DNA from: Acanthamoeba lenticulata
Taxonomy: Eukaryota; Discosea; Longamoebia; Acanthamoebidae
Assembly (NCBI GenBank): GCA_002179805.1
Contig: NAVB01003609.1
Coordinates: forward strand, 1 to 16,018
Length of the DNA stretch: 16,018 bases
Reading direction: 5' to 3'
Positions 1 to 7,503 of this stretch are shown one piece after another. The notes below the pieces were generated by a model, which did no database searches, was not told the origin of the DNA, and worked only from the letters and a program-made list of their open reading frames with translations. Position 1 is the first letter of the stretch. Every line of letters starts with the position of its first letter. Both the position numbers and the translations under genes were made by a program.

Positions 1-72
1 TATTTGTGGAATTGATTTTTAATCTTTTATTATTCCTTTTTTATTTTTATTTATTTATTTATTTTGTGGCAG

Positions 73-537
73 TTCCTGCGCGATCGAAACCTGATGGACT
101 ACAGCTTGCTCGTGGGGATCCATTTCCTCAACTTCCCCGACATCGAGTGCCGCCCGGGTACGTGCGACGCCATCGTCAAAGCAAACAACTACAGTCGTCA
201 CGCATGTTGGATTGATTTTCTTTTGGCTCCAGTCGACCCGAGTCTGCGCCCGCAGGTGGCCAGCGAGGAACTCGAGGCTGCCGCGAGCGACGACCCGAGC
301 AAGGTCCCGTTCTACCGGCGGGACTTTGGCGGCATGCAGGCGCGCAAGCGGGACGGCACGCCGCTGGGCGAGATCTACTTCATCGGGATCATCGACGTCC
401 TGACGACCTACGCCGCGACCAAGAAGGCCGAGAACTTTGTCAAGAGCCTCTTTGTCAACAAGCACGCCATCTCGGCCGTCCCGCCCGACGAGTATGCCGC
501 CCGTTTCAAGAACTACACCACCACCATCTTCGAGTAG
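73..537 (+). CDS. Phosphatidylinositol phosphate kinase (PIP5K/PIP4K family), C-terminal exons, 5' part outside window
   Basis: This is the end of a PIP kinase catalytic domain, which phosphorylates phosphatidylinositol phosphates to PIP2 at membranes. The exon opens after an acceptor AG at 71-72, preceded by a T-rich tract. It begins with the family signature LMDYSLLVGIH, where the Asp of MDYS lies in the catalytic region. Farther on come FYRRDFGG, GEIYFIGIIDVL (the IID is the metal-binding Asp motif that follows the activation segment in this family) and the C-terminal ISAVPPDEYAARF, close to the usual family ending. The stop is TAG at 535-537. An intron very probably lies at 158-232 (donor GTACGT, acceptor TTTTCTTTTGGCTCCAG). 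It is 75 nt long and contains no stop, so the exon reads through it as well. Splicing turns CRP-G... into CRP-VDPSLRP. The subfamily (type I or II) cannot be told from this fragment. Confidence 0.9.
   Translation, partial: FLRDRNLMDYSLLVGIHFLNFPDIECRPGTCDAIVKANNYSRHACWIDFLLAPVDPSLRPQVASEELEAAASDDPSKVPFYRRDFGGMQARKRDGTPLGEIYFIGIIDVLTTYAATKKAENFVKSLFVNKHAISAVPPDEYAARFKNYTTTIFE
158..232 (+). other. Probable intron in the PIP kinase gene, in frame and without stops
   Basis: The donor is GTACGT and the acceptor ends TTTTGGCTCCAG after a pyrimidine-rich stretch. The segment is 75 nt, a multiple of three, and has no in-frame stop, so its retention would add 25 residues. The codons inside are poorer in third-position G/C than the flanking exon. 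Confidence 0.7.
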
Positions 538-648
538 TTGGTCCGTGTTGGCCGCGGCACATTTTTTGAAATAAATTGTTTTCCTTTCAAAAATGATTTT
601 GAAAATAAAATAAAATAAAACTAAGTCGTAAGTTGTGTGGCCCAAAAG
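538..648. promoter_or_regulatory. PIP kinase 3' end and glycerate kinase promoter gap
   Basis: This 111-base AT-rich gap holds AATAAA at 570-575, a likely poly(A) signal for the upstream PIP kinase gene. A short TAAAA array lies at 601-620, about 30 bases before the next ATG. Both genes read in the same direction, so poly(A) formation and the promoter of the next gene must fit within this gap. Confidence 0.45.
601..620. repeat. Short A/T tandem repeat (TAAAA units)
   Basis: About four AAAAT/TAAAA units stand in tandem in the gap between the PIP kinase stop and the glycerate kinase start. This could be a simple repeat or an AT-rich promoter element. Confidence 0.5.
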
Positions 649-2152
649 ATGACCGACAAGGCGGTGCGGGTGTTGGCCTGCTTCGACTCCTTCAAGGATT
701 CGCTCGAGGCCGATCTCGTGGCTTCCGCCGTGCTCGAGGCCGTCACCCAGCGTTTTCCGGGTAAGAAAATCTCTATCATCTCTACAGCTCGTGAGTGTTG
801 ATGCCGTACGATCCCCCAGGGCGGGTGGAAACGCAGTCGCTCTCACTGAGCGACGGCGGCAACGGCTTCCTGAACGCGCTCAAGGGCCCGCTCGCCCTTC
901 GCCTCGTCACGCACACCGTCACCGGTACAGGCCCTGCCCCATGCGTGCGCGTTCAGCGCCTGACACACGTTCGCAGGGCCGCTCGGCACGCCGGTGCAGG
1001 CCGCCTATGGCAGCAGCACCAAGGCCGGTTGCGAGGGCCTCGCCGTGGTGGAGATGGCCGCGGCGTCGGGCCTCGAGAAAGTGCCGCTCGGCCAGCGCAA
1101 TCCGCTGCACACGACCACGGAGGGCACGGGCGAGCTCATGCAGCACGCCTTCGAGGAGGGCCATCGGCGGTTCATCGTCGGCATGGGCGGCAGCGCGACC
1201 AACGATGGCGGTCTCGCCTGCCTGCACGCCCTTGGCGTCGACGTGCGCATCCAACCCGACGCCGAGGACCTCGAGGAGCGTCCGCGCGTCGTGTTCGGGC
1301 GCCACATGAACAAGGTGGTGAGCTTGGCCATGCCGGAGGGCGGCGTGCTCCCGGGCGCCACGGTGGAGATCGCCTCGGACGTGGACAATCCCTTTGTCGG
1401 GCCCAAAGGCGCCGTGGCCGTGCGTGGCACCACGCCCACCAAACACACACGCGGGTCTTGCGTCATTGACATGCCAACGTGCCACCGTGCAGGTCTTCTC
1501 GGCGCAGAAGGGCGCCACGCCTGAGATTCAGCAGCGGCTGGAGGCCGGCATGCACCACCTCGCCGGCTTCTACCGCGACGCGCTGCCGCTCGGGCTCGAC
1601 GTGTCGCACATGCCCGGGGCTGGCTCGGCGGGCGGCCTCACCGGCGGCATCGTCGCCGCCACCGGCGCCAAGATCAAGCGCGTATGACCGCGCCACCAGT
1701 GCCCTCGGACGTGTGCATTGACTTGAGGTCGAATGGCTGCTGCAGGGCATCGAGTTCGTGGCCGAGGCGCTGGGCCTGGAGGAAGCCATCAAGAACAGCG
1801 ACCTCGTGTTGACGGGTGAGGGCCGCTACGACGCGCAGACGCAGCACGGCAAGACCGTGTCCGAGGTGCAGCGGCTGGCTGCGCGCCACGGCAAGCCCGT
1901 GGTTGTCGTCTGCGGCTCCAAGAAGGACATTCCCCCGGAGCTCGACCACCACGTCTATGAACTGGTGTCCCTTTACGACCTCGACACTTGCATGCAGGAC
2001 ACGGCCCGAGCTCTTGGCGGGGTGCGTTGTATGCCTCATTTCATTTAGACCTGTGTGGTGCACAGAATTGACGAATCCACACACAGTTGGTGCTGGTCAA
2101 GGCGCACCAGTTCCCAGTGTTGTGCCAGCTCAGTGAGGCAGCCCAGGAATAG
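649..2152 (+). CDS. Glycerate kinase, bacterial GlxK/GarK-type (PF02595), six exons
   Basis: Proposed exons are 649-760, 820-924, 977-1419, 1493-1681, 1746-2021 and 2087-2152, giving about 396 aa, near the ~380 aa of bacterial members. The enzyme phosphorylates D-glycerate with ATP, feeding glyoxylate or serine carbon into glycolysis. Family motifs appear in order: the N-terminal DSFKDSL, SDGGNGFLNAL, NPLHTTTEGTGEL, GMGGSATNDGG, DVDNPFVGPKGA, QKGATPE, PGAGSAGGLTGG, and LTGEGRYDAQTQHGK near the end. Every junction keeps phase. Intron 4 could instead end at 1727, adding six residues (VEWLLQ); the 1745 acceptor fits family spacing better (KIKRGIEF against LRSGIEL). No targeting peptide is obvious, so I infer a cytosolic protein. 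The last exon (LVLVKAHQFPVLCQ...) is weakly conserved. The stop lies 28 bases from the stop of the converging Tim gene. Confidence 0.9.
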
Positions 2153-2180
2153 CAACAGCAATAGATTTGCAGATTGGGAT

Positions 2181-2495
2181 TTAATTTGGCGTCTTTTCCA
2201 CACTGTGGCCGCTCAGCTCGTCGGCCTTCTTCGTGATGCGCGTGTTCTCCTCACTGAAGGCAAACGCTACGCGCTGGTTGTATTTCTGCCACTTCGCGGT
2301 GCAGTTCTGCACGCAGGTGCCCTCCTTGTTGGTGAGGGGTGCTTCGCTGTCCACATTTTCTACACACAATCGGAAACATCGCTCCGTCCCCATCTGTTGT
2401 TGTTCCACCATACTGCGGAATTGCATATCGTTCATCAACAGGATCATGTTGTTTGCAGCTGCTTCGCTTTTCTTCGCCTCCGGCGTCAAATCCAT
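2181..2495 (-). CDS. Small Tim chaperone, Tim9-like, mitochondrial intermembrane space
   Basis: This intact 104-codon reading frame has the twin CX3C signature of small Tim proteins: CFRLC near residue 40 and CVQNC about 20 residues later. These cysteines form the two disulfides of the helical hairpin. Small Tims escort hydrophobic precursors across the intermembrane space. The stretch RVAFAFSEEN after the second pair resembles the Tim9 segment that follows its second CX3C, and the first pair begins CF as in Tim9, so Tim9 is favoured over Tim10, Tim8 or Tim13. There is no presequence, as expected for Mia40-dependent import. The start at 2495 is the first ATG of the frame and the stop is TAA at 2181-2183. 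It converges on the glycerate kinase gene and diverges from the heat-shock gene. Confidence 0.85.
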   Translation of the reverse strand: MDLTPEAKKSEAAANNMILLMNDMQFRSMVEQQQMGTERCFRLCVENVDSEAPLTNKEGTCVQNCTAKWQKYNQRVAFAFSEENTRITKKADELSGHSVEKTPN

Positions 2496-2865
2496 CTTTG
2501 TTGTTTTCCTCTGTGTTTTTCAAGTTTTCGCAGCTGTTAATTTATTAAAAAAATAGCCCCACTGCCATCACTCACTGTGTGCTTCCCATAACTTGCCCAA
2601 GGAGGTCATCGTCATGGTTTCAACACTCGGCGTGATTGTCGTAACGGACCTTAACCCATTTCGGGCAAAGAAGGTGAGTTAGTCATTTTTTTCTTGGCGA
2701 TAGCAGAGAAATTCCAGAGCACGAGAATAACTGCGCCTCTTCGGCGGTCTTGCTTGCGGGGGAGGACTTCCTGCCCTTTCGAGGAAGCCTGGCCTCAACC
2801 CAACTACAAAAGCCGGGAAGGCCACATCATCCTCACTTCAACAACTTGTTAGAGACACACCAGCT
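2496..2865. promoter_or_regulatory. Divergent promoter between Tim9-like and small heat-shock genes
   Basis: This 370-base gap lies between two start codons pointing away from each other. A-GAA-AT-TCC-A at 2707-2716 resembles an imperfect heat-shock element (inverted nGAAn units, one mismatch), and TTTCGAGGAAG near 2777-2787 is a second, badly spaced candidate. A TATA-like TACAAAA lies near 2803-2810, about 60 bases before the heat-shock ATG. A 22-codon frame (2614-2682) begins ATG and ends TAG; I see no family in it. The T-rich stretch beside 2496-2545 is the likely Tim leader. Confidence 0.4.
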
Positions 2866-3534
2866 ATGCAGAGGCTCACGCGACTGAACAACCGTGGCCG
2901 ACAGAGGCTCCTCCCAGCCCGCCTCCTCGGCGTCCCTTCTTCTTCTTCACAGCAGGTGGCCGCGCGCGGCCTCTCGGTCCACCTGCGACCAGCAGAGCAC
3001 CACCTCAACGGCCACGCCTCGCCATCCTTGTTCGAAGCCTTCGCGCATGATCCCTTCTTCCGGCCGTTCATCAGAAACGTGGAGGCCGTCGGTCGTGGCC
3101 GACCAGCTGCGGCCCGTGGTGAGGTTCACTCCCGCCAGCGGCCGTTGCAGGCGCCCGTCAACGTGCTCGAGACGAGCGAGGCCTTCACACTCGAGGCCGA
3201 GCTGCCGGGCCTGCGACGAGAGGACATCCGCGTCGAGGTGCGGGAGGGCGACCAGCTCGTCATCCGCGGCGAGAAGCGATTCGCGAACAACAGCGCCAAC
3301 GGCGGGAACAGCAAGACATCAAAGGTCGAGCTGAAGGAGACAAAGGAGAGCGATGCAGAGCAGCGATATCTTGTGTTTGAGCGTAGCTACGGCACCTTCG
3401 AGCGAACCTTCACGCTGCCGGAGAACGTCGAGGCCAGCAAGATCAAGGCCGCCTACACAGACGGCGTGCTCAGGGTTGAGCTGCCCAAGGCGCCGAAGGA
3501 GGTGCCCAAGTCTTGGGAGATCGAGATCAAATAG
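2866..3534 (+). CDS. Small heat-shock protein (Hsp20/alpha-crystallin), probably mitochondrial
   Basis: This uninterrupted 222-aa frame ends with a complete alpha-crystallin domain (about residues 95-215). It includes VNVLETSEAFTLEAELPG at the domain start, QLVIRGEKR, the strand FERSYGTFERTFTLPENV, and the family signature A-x-x-x-x-GVL as AAYTDGVLRVELPK. Hsp20 proteins hold unfolding proteins in oligomers without ATP. The N-terminus (MQRLTRLNNRGRQRLLPARL) is rich in Arg and Leu and lacks acidic residues for about 40 residues, as in a mitochondrial presequence. FEAFAHDPFF is the usual aromatic N-terminal arm. A linker of Asn, Gly and Ser (NNSANGGNS) sits inside the domain where other members have short loops. 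It has no introns, unlike most neighbours and common for heat-shock genes. AATAAA follows at 3561-3566. Confidence 0.93.
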   Translation: MQRLTRLNNRGRQRLLPARLLGVPSSSSQQVAARGLSVHLRPAEHHLNGHASPSLFEAFAHDPFFRPFIRNVEAVGRGRPAAARGEVHSRQRPLQAPVNVLETSEAFTLEAELPGLRREDIRVEVREGDQLVIRGEKRFANNSANGGNSKTSKVELKETKESDAEQRYLVFERSYGTFERTFTLPENVEASKIKAAYTDGVLRVELPKAPKEVPKSWEIEIK

Positions 3535-3733
3535 ATGAAGAAAGAGAAGGAAGCAAAAGCAATAAAGGTCATGTGTGTACATAAACTCAGACGCTTGCAG
3601 AAAACATGCTTGTCCCAACCAACGCAAAAATAACAACCACCGATCACGCAGTAGAGGTGTGGCGTGGTGGCGCATGCCTTGGGAAAGAAAAAAATCGGGT
3701 CAGCATGAGAGCAAGATTGACGGTGAAAATGGG
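3535..3733. terminator. Converging 3' ends of heat-shock and SRP9 genes
   Basis: AATAAA at 3561-3566, 27 bases after the heat-shock stop, is the likely poly(A) signal on the plus strand. The rest up to the SRP9 stop is 3' untranslated sequence for both genes. I see no other feature in it. Confidence 0.5.
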
Positions 3734-4110
3734 TTACTTGTTGATCTTTTCGGTGGCAGATCGCACAAACAAGTTGTTCAACTTTTCCACCTTCTTGAGC
3801 GCTTGAGCATGGGAGGCCTTGTACTTGAGGCACTGCAAAATCAGACGAGATTAGATGAAAGCGAGCATTTCATAGAAGGAAGCTAATGTGGGCGGGCACC
3901 GTTTTGTCATCGGTGACCTTGAGCACCAGCTTGCCATCGCAGTGGCGATACTTCATCACATATCGTGTTTCTGCACGCGTATTTGCAGTTGCACATCAAT
4001 TTACTACCTGGCAAATGGAAGAATAAGAGTGGTAAAGTACTGGTGGGGTTCTCATTGTAGAGCTTCTGCGCCGCCTCAAAAAAGACCTTCCATGACGTCA
4101 AGTACACCAT
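3734..4110 (-). CDS. SRP9: Signal recognition particle 9 kDa subunit (SRP9), three exons
   Basis: Exons read 4110-4041, 3970-3900 and 3832-3734, giving 79 aa against 86 in human. SRP9 pairs with SRP14 on the Alu domain of SRP RNA and supports elongation arrest during ER targeting. The protein starts MVYLTSWKVFFEAAQKLY, aligning with the human N-terminus (tryptophan, then the AA-KLY helix). It continues TRYVMKYRHCDGKLVLKVTDD, matching the conserved KYRH-DG-L-VKVTDD strands that bind RNA, and ends with CLKYKASHAQALKKVEKLN, the C-terminal helix. The two introns are 70 and 67 nt with GT-AG ends (donors GTACTT and GTGCCC), and both joins keep phase. The start at 4110 fits the family; the frame runs upstream to another ATG at 4185, but that stretch is A/T-rich and unlike SRP9. 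Confidence 0.92.
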
Positions 4111-4505
4111 CTTCTTGAGCGCGTGATTGCAACAAAAATAAAAGATGTAAGAAAAAAAGACATTTAATTCTTTTTGAGGCCTCAACGTGGCGGCTGACCG
4201 CCCATGACCCGTACCACATCACCCCTCAGCTGATCGGAATGGACACGACTTCTCTAGAATTAATCCCATAGTTTCTATCAGAAAGAAGAGCAGCAGAAGG
4301 AGAGGACTCATGCTGTAAAAAGCAGAGAGCACAAAAGCCGAGCCGTCATGTTTGAACAAAGGAGGCCCCACGATCCGTGGGGGTTGATCGCGAGGAAGGG
4401 AGAAAAGACAGGAGGGAAGGGAAATGCAGCGGTGTCGTAGGTGAGTGAGTGGCAGTGCCGTAGGTGCGTGGCTCGATGTGCGGATGGATCCATGCTCAAG
4501 GACAT
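4111..4505. promoter_or_regulatory. SRP9 promoter and RapGAP 3' region
   Basis: These 395 bases lie between the SRP9 start and the stop of the upstream minus-strand gene. TTGAGGCCTCAA at 4174-4185 is a perfect 12-base palindrome, about 65-75 bases upstream of the SRP9 ATG, and could be a protein-binding site. The remainder (4200-4505) holds only reading frames with no protein-like composition, and I take it as 3' untranslated sequence plus promoter. Confidence 0.35.
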
Positions 4506-7114
4506 TCACTTGGCCTTCTGAACCTTTTCGATGGTGCTTTCGATCAATTTGAGCCGTGTGTGCTCGAGCTTATGAGCAAACACGTTGGCCTTCAGCGCTG
4601 CCCGCTCGCTGTTGATAACTGTGGCGCGGAAAGAAGAGAGTGAGACAAACCACTAACGGGCAGTTGTGATGGGGGTGAGTGGATGCGCACGTTTGCTGAA
4701 GAAGAACTCCCTGAAGCTGGCGTCGAGGTAGAACCGCTGGGTGGAGAGCAGTTGCGGTCCGAATGGACGCACGCCCTGCTTGACGGCAAACTCCAGCTTC
4801 ACTGTGTGGTCGTTCGGGTCTACCGATATTATGGCGTAGATGTGATTGAACTGCGTCTTCATCATGCACGGATCGAACACGGCACCAGGCTCCACGTAGA
4901 CAATTACCACGATGTCGTTGCCTTTAGATTGTCATGGCGGAAAGAGGTTGTCAAAAATCGCCTTTGCGGTTGGTAGCAAGTGAGGGATCGGTACCAATGT
5001 GCCGCTTCCTCTCAAGCTGCTGCGGATCCTTGGGGTAGAAGGGCAGAAGCGTGCAGACGTGGAACATCACGTTCAGGTCCCGGAACTCAGAATACACCGA
5101 ATGCGTGCCCGTCGTGTCATCTATGTTGGTGGCGTCAGAACTCTGTTTCCGCAGCGAGGCGCTTGTGATGTGTTGATGATGAAATGGAGAAAGAGGGGAC
5201 GCACTCTTGACATCGAGGCCGCCGGCAAAGTTAGGCCAGCCCTTGAGTGTGATCCGGTCACCCAAAAAGTTGAGGAACTTCTCCAGCTCGGGGCTCGTGG
5301 CTGCATTCACGATGTGGTGTGTGTTGGTGAGCCCAAGGAAAGAGCATGGCAGCGCACAGAAAAGTGCGCGAAACCGTACAGTTAGAAAACATGTCGTTCT
5401 CGGCTTGATCCTTCTTGTAGTAGAGCACGCCGAACTTGTAGGTGAAGGAACAGTGGGACCGCTCCATGCGGAGCAGATCTTCCGTGATGTCTGCGCGTCC
5501 CCCAACATCCCACCGCTCAGCATCGCCTATGTAAAAGGGGGCAACAGGCCGAAACTCTACTAGGAAGAGGTCTACGCACCGACCATGACCTTCTGAAACT
5601 TGATGTCTCCGATCTCCGGCTAAGTTATGGCGTGAAGAGCGCATGTTAGTGGTCGACGAAGGGAAGATGAAGACTGAAGAAGGTGCACGAACGAGATAAC
5701 CCATGGGGCCGCACGCCAGCGCGAGAGCCTTGAAGAGCGAGCTCTTGCCCGGCGTACTGCGCACAAAAACTTGCTTGGAGCCCTGCCACGCGCGCCGCAT
5801 GCGTTCAGCGAGCACGTCCACTTGCCCGCGTGGTGTTGTGGTGAGAAGAAGGGTGGTTGTACGTGTTTGCTTTGAATGAGACAGCGATGTACGACGATGT
5901 TGCGTGAGCTCCTGTGTGTCTCAGGAAGAAGTCGCCTTAATGTGGCCACCGTTTCCACCGATCTGCGCGACGTGTTGAGGTCAGCACTGATGTTGGCGGG
6001 ATCAGTGAGATCATCATTGGTGGACGCACCTCATTGTTCGGGTCTGTGTAGTGGCGGCGACCGACACCAAGACCGGCCCGATGCGCGGGTCGACGCCCCA
6101 GTAGTTTGTGTGTTCTGGTGAAGAGATCACTGTAAGTGATAGGGGCAAGAGGGTGGGGGAACACGCATGAAGGGTACCTTTGCCGTTGAAGTAAATCTTG
6201 AAGTAAGGGCTGCTGTTGTTGTCATCCTCAAGCGCGTTGTAGGCGCCCTCAACCAGGTCCTGCACGTCACGGAACAGGGGGGTGAGAACAAGCTTGTAGC
6301 CCAAAACTGTGCGTGAGCCAGCAAGCGTACGGAGGAGCCGCGCTCGATGTGCCAACTGCCATCGTTGACGGAAAGCTTGGTCAAAGGTCTGGTGCTTGAG
6401 GTACCTGGGGATGTCATCTCGTTGAGTAATTCGTGAGTGTCGATGAAAGGTCTGATTGGGAATGGAGGCACCAGCACTGGAGGGCGGCAAGGCGGCAATC
6501 ATTTCGTTTTCGCTGGGATCCTTCCATTCGCGTACGATGCCTTTGTCGACCAGGTGGGAGTAAGAGGCTCTCGTCCGAATGGTGGAATCGAGGGCGTTGA
6601 GAAAATCAGGCGCAGGACGAGACGAAGGTCTATTTTGCATCGACGTCGAGACCTCGTACGACCCCGAAGCGGTCATCGTGGGCATTGGGGGCAGAGGAGG
6701 TGGCGTATCTTCTCGCTCTACTACTGTGTGGTCTATGGTGGACTTCTTCTTGGTGAAGAAGCTTGAAAAACCGCCCTTAGGGGTCTTGGGGGAGGCCACG
6801 CTCCCTTCTGACGATCGGCTACGTGAGTGGCCGCCGTAGTTGTTGTTGTGGCCATGGTCATTGTCATCGTTTGTACGAACGGGTGAGAAAGAAGCCGCAG
6901 AGGAGTAGGCCGTGTAGGCAGGGGGAAGGGAGGGCAAGACTGGCAGCGCCATCTCCCCGCTCGTGGCCTTGCGCGCGATGGGAGCGGCGGCAAGGCTGCT
7001 GCCTCGCCTTCGAGGCGATACCTCGCCGCTGGTAGTCATCATGGGGAATGGCGGCGGGATGGGTGAGCCGGCGCGATCCCGGCTCACGAGGGGAGTCACA
7101 CCAGAATTGAACAT
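4506..7114 (-). CDS. RapGAP-domain GTPase-activating protein with low-complexity N-terminus, about 12 exons
   Basis: Proposed exons are 7114-6478, 6404-6331, 6259-6178, 6114-6030, 5962-5936, 5869-5693 (or from 5820), 5619-5580, 5526-5380, 5300-5205, 5120-4995, 4921-4691 and 4618-4506, about 610 aa. The first ~200 residues are Pro/Ser-rich and probably disordered. The RapGAP domain follows: SWHIERG, YFNGKEHTNYW, GPVLVSV, TYKFGVLYYK, SPELEKFLNFLGDRI, GGLDVKNDTTGTHSVYSEF, VMFHVCTLLPFYP, then QQLERKRHIGNDIVVIVY. The last carries the Asn of HIGND, the catalytic 'asparagine thumb' of Rap1GAP and tuberin. KTQFNHIYAIISV and a C-terminal helix (KLINSERAALKANVF) complete it. It should speed GTP hydrolysis by Rap-type GTPases. 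Joins from 5693 downward keep phase. Between 6114 and 5820 the frame does not connect cleanly: exon 4 changes frame (see findings), and the 5936/5870 intron would be GC-AG. The sum of exons is one base short of a multiple of three. Confidence 0.85.
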
Positions 7115-7503
7115 TCTCTAGACCTAGAACCCAACAAAGTTCAATGCGTGGGTGGTCGTTTGTTTGAACAAGAAACGTTGTGAAGAAGTCGTGGCTAGTG
7201 ACGCGCTCTCTTGCTGCCCTTCAACGCTCGAGTGGCATGTCCAAATTGGGAACCCTCAGGTCGCTTCTTTTGGTAGTGGCCCGGTGGCATTATCCATCTT
7301 GGGCACGTTCGTTACATCTCGGTTTGCATAAAGCAACCCTTTCCCTATTCCGCATTTGTGTTGAATCAAGTGTGTAATTCCATCTTGTCTTGCCTATCGT
7401 ACCATATGGTATCAAGAGCCTGCTCAGGCTTGAAACGGCTTGAGTGCCAAAATAAACAAGGAAAACATTTTCTTTCTTCTTTTTCTCAACAAAACAGCTC
7501 TCG
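7115..7503. promoter_or_regulatory. Divergent promoter between RapGAP and acidic-protein genes
   Basis: This gap of 389 bases lies between start codons of opposite direction. A perfect palindrome TACCATATGGTA lies at 7400-7411, followed at once by the inverted repeat AGCCTG-CT-CAGGCT at 7417-7430. Both are 75-105 bases upstream of the plus-strand ATG. A pyrimidine-rich leader (7465-7490) precedes the start. No reading frame in the gap looks coding. Confidence 0.4.

Noticed and set aside
55..846. Long minus-strand frame (263 codons) opposite the PIP kinase and glycerate kinase exons
   Set aside because: It is a mirror of GC-rich coding exons on the plus strand, runs across the intergenic gap, has no family motif, and the plus-strand frames carry clear signatures.
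2614..2682. 22-codon frame in the divergent promoter as a small gene or uORF
   Set aside because: It is too short to judge, with no conservation available. I mention it only within the promoter entry.
4219..4509. 96-codon minus-strand frame between SRP9 and RapGAP
   Set aside because: It has no codon bias and no motif. It includes the RapGAP 3' region and simple purine-rich sequence on the plus strand.
5693..5820. TPGKSSLF in the RapGAP exon as a Walker A (P-loop) motif
   Set aside because: The Gly required five residues before GK is missing, and the segment aligns with the R-T-x-x-G strand of RapGAP domains.
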